A model generated the notes under the pieces. It saw only the letters and a list, made by a program, of their open reading frames with translations. It searched no databases and had not been told where the DNA came from. The translations under genes and the position numbers were made by a program. DNA of 28,339 nt from an uncultured Spirochaetales bacterium (GTDB lineage: Bacteria; UBP6; UBA1177): positions 1 through 28,339 of the forward strand of contig CACZFE010000002.1 of NCBI GenBank assembly GCA_902780365.1. The letters are read 5' to 3'. Below are positions 23,866 to 28,339 of the stretch, piece by piece. How positions within the stretch are numbered: position 1 is the first letter of the stretch; each line of letters starts with the position of its first letter.

Positions 23866-24861
23866 TTAAAAATACTCTCTCTCGAAATTCCTGGCGTATT
23901 CCGACGCTTTTGAATAAAAATTCCTGATTATCTGGAAATTCAACATGCTTTTTTCGGACATCTGGCGGCTTTCGGTGTGGTGAAAAACAAACGGCGAAAC
24001 TATCGAATTGTCGAATTTCCGCAGGTAGTAGATCACTCCGCTTTTTTTGTCGCTGAAGATGTAGCCGCTTCTGCCGACGACCGCCTTTTCCTTGTAGAGC
24101 GCGTTTTTGCGAAGCCCCGGATTTATCTCGGCGAGACCGCGGAAGAAAGCACGTGTCGCATAGTTGCTGTATATCAGTTCCATCGAGCCGCCGAAACCGC
24201 GTGACTGGTCGAATTCCATGAGTTTCGCAAGGAAAGGCAAGCGGACTTCCTCGTTCACAGGGACCTCAAATGTCGGCACCAAGTTGTTGTTTTCGTAGAG
24301 AAAACGCACTCTCGGACAGCCTTTGAAAGGGCCGTTCGTGATGCATGGCTGAAGTTCGTAACCGTCGGCGGTAAAATATTTTTCTCCGCTTCCCGCATCG
24401 AAAAGATAGACTTCCGAAAGCGTTCTCGCAGACGAGTTTTTGTATTTGAGATAAAGGATCTCGCCCGTTTTCTCGTTGTAGAAAAAAGTCAGGGCGTCGC
24501 CTTCTCGGAAACGTATCTTGAAACCGTTCAGAAAGTAGACTATTTCCTGAATGTTTTTGATTATCTGCTGCGGAATTTTAGTGTTGTATTTCCGGTTGAA
24601 CGAATCGGCGATGGTCCCTTTCAGAACAAAATCGGCATAGAGAATATTGTCTCCTTCGGGCGAAAAAGTCCTGAACTGCGGCAGATCGACATCGTAAGTA
24701 AGCAGAAAATCAAGAGAAGAATGATCAGTCGGATAAAGAAAAAACGGTTTTTCCTCTTCTTCTTCCCTTTCAGCCGGTTCACGATTCAAGTAAAGAAAAA
24801 TATTAAGAGAAACTGAAATTATAAATAGTAGAACAAAGAGGTTGCGAATGCGTTTTTTCAC
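23866..24861 (-). CDS. Membrane-anchored degenerate LytM/M23 protein, probably catalytically inactive
   Basis: This 331-residue protein has an N-terminal membrane anchor (LFVLLFIISVSLNIFLYL). Residues ~80-190 resemble the substrate-blocking domain before the peptidase in M23 proteins (GTIADSF...GDALTFFYNEKTGEILYLKYK). Residues ~205-305 align by eye with M23: GFGGSMELIYSNYATRAFF corresponds to the GYGxxVxIxHxxGxxTxYAH zone, then INPGLRKNALYKEKAVVGRSG, then VIYYLRKFDNSIVSPFVF. All expected zinc ligands (HxxxD, the HLS His and HLH) are replaced, so it should not cleave peptidoglycan. Inactive LytM proteins can activate amidases, as EnvC and NlpD do. The start is GTG with a weak ribosome-binding site. 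It lies between pgk and the dehydrogenase, 12-18 bases from each. Confidence 0.7.
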   Translation of the reverse strand: MKKRIRNLFVLLFIISVSLNIFLYLNREPAEREEEEEKPFFLYPTDHSSLDFLLTYDVDLPQFRTFSPEGDNILYADFVLKGTIADSFNRKYNTKIPQQIIKNIQEIVYFLNGFKIRFREGDALTFFYNEKTGEILYLKYKNSSARTLSEVYLFDAGSGEKYFTADGYELQPCITNGPFKGCPRVRFLYENNNLVPTFEVPVNEEVRLPFLAKLMEFDQSRGFGGSMELIYSNYATRAFFRGLAEINPGLRKNALYKEKAVVGRSGYIFSDKKSGVIYYLRKFDNSIVSPFVFHHTESRQMSEKSMLNFQIIRNFYSKASEYARNFEREYF

Positions 24862-24879
24862 GACTTTTTCTGGAAGTGA

Positions 24880-26166
24880 CTATTTAAGCAGCATTTTTAC
24901 AGGTTCCATTCCAGCCGGAGTCTTCTCTTCTATCGCTTTAAGCACTGCTCCTCCGCCCGTGAACATGTAGTATTTCGTGTTGTCGACAGCCGCCATGTAG
25001 GTTCCCGGAAGGAGTTTTTTGAAATCCTGCAGAGTGTCGCCGCCGCCGTAAAGTTTGCCGGCATCCTTGTTTTTGTCGATAAGCGAATACATCGCAGCAG
25101 TGCCGCTTCCGAAGTTCGGAGTAAAGCCCATGACAGCGTTTACGAAGAAGGTCTTCGCGTTTGCGAAAATCTCTGCAACTGCCGGATCTGCGAAAGTTTC
25201 GGGAGCCGCGTCAAGAACGTATTTGAGTTCCGTTCCCGGTTTAAGGTCTTTGAGAGCGATTGTTCTGTACTGGCCTTCAAATTTGCCGTCCATCGTGTCA
25301 GATTCGACGATGTAGGGAAGTTCAACGATCTTGCCCGGGAATTTTGCCGAGAAATCGACGAATTTCTTTGCCGAAGCAACGTCTTCTTCCTCAACGCCTG
25401 CGATTTTTACGCCGTATTTTGCGCAGAGGTATGCGTTGTAGATGACTCCGCCTAAAACAAGGTGGTCAGCCTTTTCGAGAAGTGCCGAAAGGGGCTCGAT
25501 CTTGGTATCGAACTTTGATCCTGCAACAGCCGCGAGGAAAGGACGAGCCGGTTCATAGATGCGTTTCAGATTCTCGATCTCCTTTTCCATGAGTATTCCT
25601 GCGAATGCCGGAAGGCGTTTTGCTATTCTGACAGTCGAAGTGTGGCTCTGCCACGAACCGAAAGCGTCGTTTACGAAAACATCGGCAACTGCGGCCATTT
25701 CATCAGCAAGTTTCTCGGCCTTTTCGTCTTTAGCCTCTTCTCCTGCGAACCAGCGTGTGTTCGGAAGGTAGATCATGTCGATCTTGCCCGATTTGAGCTC
25801 GTCAAGAAGAGGATCCATAACTTCTTTGCAGAGACTTTTGTAACCGAAAGCATCTTCTGCCTTGAATTCAGGCACCTTGATTCTGAGCGCAAGTTTCTTT
25901 TCCAAATATTTTACGACCGGCATGACGGAAGTTTTCTCTTCCATCGTGATCTCACCCGTTTTTTTGTCTTTCGGGCGACCGACATGGGTCATAAGTACCG
26001 GTCTGCCGCCTTTTGCATAAATCCTGCAGATCGTGGCGAAAGTGGAATCGATTCTGTAAGGGTCTTCGATTTTTCCTTTTTTAACAACGTTGTGGTCAAC
26101 ACGGACAAGAACGATTTTTCCCTGAAGATCAGCTTCATTCAAAGTTTTCAAAGTGAGATTTTCCAT
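24880..26166 (-). CDS. pgk: Phosphoglycerate kinase, divergent form
   Basis: This enzyme transfers phosphate between 1,3-bisphosphoglycerate and ADP in glycolysis. At 428 residues it is somewhat longer than the usual ~390-415. The family motifs are present but altered. VRVDHNV stands where VRxDFNVP is usual, MTHVGRPK for SHLGRPKG, LPNTRWFAGEEAKDE for LENxRF..EE, AVAGSKFDTKI for xxGGAKVxDKI, and GGGDTLQDF matches the nucleotide-binding GGGDT. Glycine-rich GFTPNFGSGTAAMYSLI lies near residue 350. The assignment to PGK is secure, though the sequence is an outlier. GGAGG precedes the ATG. It is encoded in the middle of an operon of envelope proteins, 14 bases after the repeat-rich lipoprotein gene, rather than with gap or tpi. 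Confidence 0.92.
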   Translation of the reverse strand: MENLTLKTLNEADLQGKIVLVRVDHNVVKKGKIEDPYRIDSTFATICRIYAKGGRPVLMTHVGRPKDKKTGEITMEEKTSVMPVVKYLEKKLALRIKVPEFKAEDAFGYKSLCKEVMDPLLDELKSGKIDMIYLPNTRWFAGEEAKDEKAEKLADEMAAVADVFVNDAFGSWQSHTSTVRIAKRLPAFAGILMEKEIENLKRIYEPARPFLAAVAGSKFDTKIEPLSALLEKADHLVLGGVIYNAYLCAKYGVKIAGVEEEDVASAKKFVDFSAKFPGKIVELPYIVESDTMDGKFEGQYRTIALKDLKPGTELKYVLDAAPETFADPAVAEIFANAKTFFVNAVMGFTPNFGSGTAAMYSLIDKNKDAGKLYGGGDTLQDFKKLLPGTYMAAVDNTKYYMFTGGGAVLKAIEEKTPAGMEPVKMLLK

Positions 26167-26180
26167 TTTATCCTCCGAAA

Positions 26181-27002
26181 TTAAAGGCAGACTTTATCTG
26201 TTGCGTCACAAGTTCCGGCAGTACATCCGGTCTCAGCACAGTCAGGAAGACATGCATGGATCTTGTTCGAGCAGCGGTATCCTACACGGCAGTCAGAAGG
26301 TTTTGTGCACTTGTGGAAGCAGTATCCGTCGCCCCAGCCGTTGTAGCCGTGGTAAACTCCGCCGGCATTGTCGCAGGCTTTGTGATCGGTAGAGTCGCAC
26401 ATGAAAGAGCAGTATCCGCCCGGAGCAGGGAAATAACTGTCGTTTGCAGTAAGGCAGAAGGCATCCTGTCCGCTGTCTCCGCTGCCGTAAGTCTGTGTGC
26501 ACTGACTGTCGCTTGTGCAGGCAGCGCCGACTTTTCCGGACTGAGCCTGATTTCCGCTCGTATCGCCGGTGTTGAGGTTGTCACCGCCTTCCGAGCCGGT
26601 ATCCGCAGTGGTGTCCGCATCAGTATCGGCATCTGTGTCGGAACCCGTATCCGTCGCGGTGTCAGCATCGGTATCTGTATCGGAAGTCGTATCAGCATCT
26701 GTGTCAGCTGTTGTATCAGTTGTATCAGCAGTTGTGTCTGCATCCGTGTCCGCCGTTGTATCTGCATCAGTATCGGCGGTTGTATCGGCAGTAGAATCGG
26801 TCGTATCAGCATCGGTATCTGTTGCAGTATCTGCAGCGGAATCAGTTGTGTCGGCATCTGTGTCGGACTGAGTATCTGCAGTTGTGTCGGCCGTGGTGTC
26901 GCCGGTTTCCGTATCGGTGGCATCTTCATCGCTGCTGCCGCATGAAACAAAGAAAAGCATTGAAATCAAAGCGAAGATCGCAATCAAAGAAAGTTTTTTC
27001 AT
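26181..27002 (-). CDS. Lipoprotein with long Thr/Asp repeat linker and Cys-rich domain
   Basis: This 273-residue protein has a lipoprotein signal (ISMLFFVSC-GSS, Cys21). It is followed by ~120 residues almost wholly of Asp, Thr, Ala and Ser in repeats such as DTDADTTADT, then a globular C-terminal domain of ~115 residues with 14 or so cysteines (ACTSDSQCTQTYGSG, YCSFMCDSTDHKACD, CFHKCTKPSDCRVGYRC and the end CDATDKVCL). The repeat stretch probably acts as a flexible stalk holding the disulfide-rich domain away from the membrane. The domain resembles short Cys-rich modules of deltaproteobacterial surface proteins; ligand unknown. AGGAGA precedes the ATG. It shares an operon with the truncated gene upstream and with pgk downstream. 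Confidence 0.75.
   Translation of the reverse strand: MKKLSLIAIFALISMLFFVSCGSSDEDATDTETGDTTADTTADTQSDTDADTTDSAADTATDTDADTTDSTADTTADTDADTTADTDADTTADTTDTTADTDADTTSDTDTDADTATDTGSDTDADTDADTTADTGSEGGDNLNTGDTSGNQAQSGKVGAACTSDSQCTQTYGSGDSGQDAFCLTANDSYFPAPGGYCSFMCDSTDHKACDNAGGVYHGYNGWGDGYCFHKCTKPSDCRVGYRCSNKIHACLPDCAETGCTAGTCDATDKVCL
26590..26925 (-). repeat. Degenerate tandem repeat encoding Asp-Thr/Asp-Ala stalk
   Basis: The coding strand is a run of imperfect GAYACN-type codon pairs with an 18-base-like higher periodicity (for example GACACAGATGCTGATACG-like units). Variation is mostly at third codon positions, so the protein repeat is conserved more than the DNA. Copy number could vary between strains by slippage or recombination. 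It is not a CRISPR array: there are no constant repeats separated by unique spacers. Confidence 0.7.
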
Positions 27003-27022
27003 TTTAAATTCTCCTTAAAAAG

Positions 27023-27565
27023 TCATTTTGTTTTTGGCTGAACCGGTTCCGGAGCCGATTTGTCAGCATAGCCTGCCGGAATTACAAACTCAACCTTTTT
27101 GAGAGCCGATTTAGCCATCTTTTTTATTGTGGTTTTTATCTCCGGCATCTTCGGGTTCAGTGAGAGTTTGATAGATTTTACAACTGTTCCTATTTCAACA
27201 AATTTATCTTCGATCTGAGCTTCGACAGTGCGGTATTTTGTAAGATTTTCCGGAAGAACAGCAGCAAATTTCTTTTTAAATTCGAGCATTTGCTTATTCT
27301 TAAGTTCCGGAGCAACCCAGACCTTGGAGTAAGGTTTACCGTCGACCAAAACACTCCATACTTCACAGTTCCACTTTTCCACAGTCTCGTTAGCGAGCTT
27401 TTCGAACGCGACTTTCGGGAGAACTTTTTCAGAATCGACTGTCCCCTGCTTTTCTTTGAGCTCATTGAAAAGCTGCTGCGCGAATTCGATGTACTTGCTG
27501 ATTTTGAATGTCTGAAAAGTTTTGTATTTGTGGGTAATTATCGTGATTTTATCGGCATTGAGATC
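27023..27565 (-). CDS. Secreted DUF4412-like protein, 5' end lost at the contig junction
   Basis: The C-terminal ~180 residues are convincing protein: DKITIITHKYKTFQTFKISK, NCEVWSVLVDGKPYSKVWVAP, and a Lys-rich end. This pattern (an Asp/Lys-rich 'DxxxKxxxIxHxxKT' strand, then WxxxGKPYxKVWVAP) resembles DUF4412-type periplasmic proteins of Gram-negative bacteria. The N terminus and signal peptide are missing. The only start codon upstream in this frame (27661) lies in DNA that codes for another protein on the opposite strand, so the first ~33 residues from there are spurious. The true gene continues beyond the junction near 27,550. It lies 20 bases upstream of the repeat-rich lipoprotein gene and was probably the first gene of that operon or near it. 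Confidence 0.6.
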   Translation of the reverse strand, partial: DLNADKITIITHKYKTFQTFKISKYIEFAQQLFNELKEKQGTVDSEKVLPKVAFEKLANETVEKWNCEVWSVLVDGKPYSKVWVAPELKNKQMLEFKKKFAAVLPENLTKYRTVEAQIEDKFVEIGTVVKSIKLSLNPKMPEIKTTIKKMAKSALKKVEFVIPAGYADKSAPEPVQPKTK

Positions 27566-27570
27566 GACTA
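27545..27570. other. Probable chimeric assembly junction between two organisms
   Basis: Left of here the minus strand codes for a DUF4412-like protein in AT-richer sequence. Right of here the plus strand codes, without interruption, for a clostridial-type sensor in GC-rich sequence. Within about 15-20 bases both readings fit their families (minus DLNADKI, plus IGIEID), as expected from a short shared overlap used to join reads. Confidence 0.7.
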
Positions 27571-28339
27571 TTCGACGATGGCCGGCCTGGTGGACAATAT
27601 CCGCCTGTACGAGAACGGGTACGCCTTCATCAATGATAATGAGGGAAACATCCTTTACCATCCGCGTATGGACGTGCTCAGCATGAGCGAAGAGGAGAAG
27701 CCGAAGGTTCCCGAGAACCTGATCACGGAAAGCACGGTCACCCGGTACAACTATGAAGGGACCGGAAAGATCGGGGTCTGGCTTCCCCTGCGGAACGGAA
27801 CCCGGCTGAACGTGGCGGTTCCGGTGTCGGAGATTAACGGAAACTGGTCACAGCTGGTTACAACGATCATCTGCGTCGCCGCGGTGCTGCTGGCCGTGTT
27901 TGTGATCCTGGCGCACCACATCACCGGGCGGATCACGAAGCCGCTGACAGACCTGACGGACGCCGCGAGGGAGGTTGTCGGGGGAAACTACGACATCTCC
28001 CTGCCGTACCAGGGCGACGACGAGGCCGGGGTCCTGACCAGTGCCTTCCGGCAGCTGATCGCGCACCTGAAAACCTATATCCAGGACCTGCATGACCTGG
28101 CCTACGGGGACGCGCTGACGGCGGTGCGCAACAAGGGTGCTTTTGACATCTACCTGAAGGGCCTGCAGGAGCAGATCGACAATCCGGAAGCGAATCCGGA
28201 GTTCGCGGTATGCTTCTTCGACTGCAACGACCTGAAGGCCATCAACGATACGTACGGCCATGAGAAAGGCGACATGTACCTGAAGAATTCCTGCACGATG
28301 ATCTGCCAGGTGTTCGCCCACAGCCCGGTTTTCCGGATC
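27551..28339 (+). CDS. dCache-HAMP-GGDEF diguanylate cyclase, fragment open at both ends
   Basis: The plus strand is open from the junction to the window end (263 codons). It starts in a double-Cache sensor domain (IGIEIDYSTMAGLVDNIRLY then ENGYAFINDNEGNILYHP). A transmembrane segment follows (VTTIICVAAVLLAVFVILA), then a HAMP domain (ITGRITKPLTDLTDAAREVV). Last comes the N-terminal half of a GGDEF domain (DLAYGDALTAVRNKGAFDIY and FFDCNDLKAINDTYGHEKGD). The sequence stops at VFRI, probably just before the GGDEF signature. Such proteins make cyclic di-GMP in response to extracellular ligands. The wording of the GGDEF domain and the high GC resemble Clostridia rather than the rest of this contig. 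The N-terminal start is absent because of the junction. Confidence 0.85.
   Translation, partial: MGIEIDYSTMAGLVDNIRLYENGYAFINDNEGNILYHPRMDVLSMSEEEKPKVPENLITESTVTRYNYEGTGKIGVWLPLRNGTRLNVAVPVSEINGNWSQLVTTIICVAAVLLAVFVILAHHITGRITKPLTDLTDAAREVVGGNYDISLPYQGDDEAGVLTSAFRQLIAHLKTYIQDLHDLAYGDALTAVRNKGAFDIYLKGLQEQIDNPEANPEFAVCFFDCNDLKAINDTYGHEKGDMYLKNSCTMICQVFAHSPVFRI

Noticed and set aside
26590..26925. CRISPR array
   Set aside because: The repeats are contiguous, degenerate and coding, with no unique spacers and no cas genes.
26256..26945. Long plus-strand open frame rich in Ser/Val/Ile opposite the repeat lipoprotein
   Set aside because: It is the mirror of the Asp/Thr codon repeats on the minus strand. 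The minus-strand gene has a ribosome-binding site, a lipobox and a Cys-rich domain, so this is an antisense artefact.
27566..27661. N-terminal extension of the DUF4412-like protein to an ATG at 27661
   Set aside because: These bases code on the other strand for a well-conserved dCache domain of another organism, so the extension is an accident of the join.

Overview
The window is a metagenome-style contig of about 28 kb. Most of it (roughly 1-27,550) fits one Gram-negative anaerobe. The evidence is lipoproteins with classical lipoboxes, an outer-membrane beta-barrel ending in Phe, a HydE maturase for [FeFe] hydrogenase, and Asp/Thr-rich 'GDTGDT' linkers and a CGNGxxD...CDG module of the kind common in Myxococcota and deltaproteobacteria-like lineages. 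I infer an uncultured member of that broad group but cannot place it more finely. The last ~790 bases are different: higher GC, and coding a dCache-HAMP-GGDEF sensor of clostridial style on the opposite strand. I think the contig is chimeric there.

Layout. 1-1830 is AT-rich and accessory: two tandem paralogous small genes (-), then a DUF3800 gene (+) whose stop codon lies in the first stem of a compact structured RNA. 1833-3188 is a MATE efflux gene (-). 3259-5288 is a promoter-hydE-nadA operon (+). 5338-5484 is an unexplained region rich in inverted repeats that could be a structured leader. 5633-8127 holds a large membrane protein (PqqD-like domain, apparently dead M50-type protease domain, two cyclic-nucleotide-binding domains) and a small GspG-like protein. 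8134-10449 (-) is a three-gene surface operon with a 125-base out-of-frame overlap between its first two genes. 10667-15309 (-) encodes a DUF11-like secreted protein, a subtilisin-family protease and a UbiA-type prenyltransferase. 15470-17185 is argS (+). 17200-19551 (-) is a Cys-rich secreted protein followed by a lipoprotein serpin. 19830-22891 (+) is a lipoprotein plus an outer-membrane barrel. 22897-27565 (-) is a tight operon: truncated secreted protein, Thr/Asp-repeat lipoprotein, divergent phosphoglycerate kinase, degenerate LytM/M23 protein and a D-2-hydroxyacid dehydrogenase.

The observation I rate highest is a shared C-terminal signature. Three secreted proteins with ordinary type I signal peptides (the subtilase, the DUF11-like protein and the Cys-rich protein) all end in Gly-Cys plus exactly five mostly hydrophobic residues, the last being Ile (GCALTLI, GCTLIFI, GCSMLII), each preceded by an acidic Ser/Thr/Asp linker. 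Two N-terminal lipoproteins here carry the same kind of linker directly after the lipobox Cys and lack the tail. So the linker sits next to a Cys in both arrangements, as if the tail were a C-terminal membrane anchor or processing signal. A UbiA-family integral-membrane prenyltransferase is encoded 3 bases downstream of one tailed gene. A functional link is only a hypothesis.

Other notable items are the DUF3800-linked RNA, the two pseudoenzyme-like proteins, the serpin and the assembly junction.
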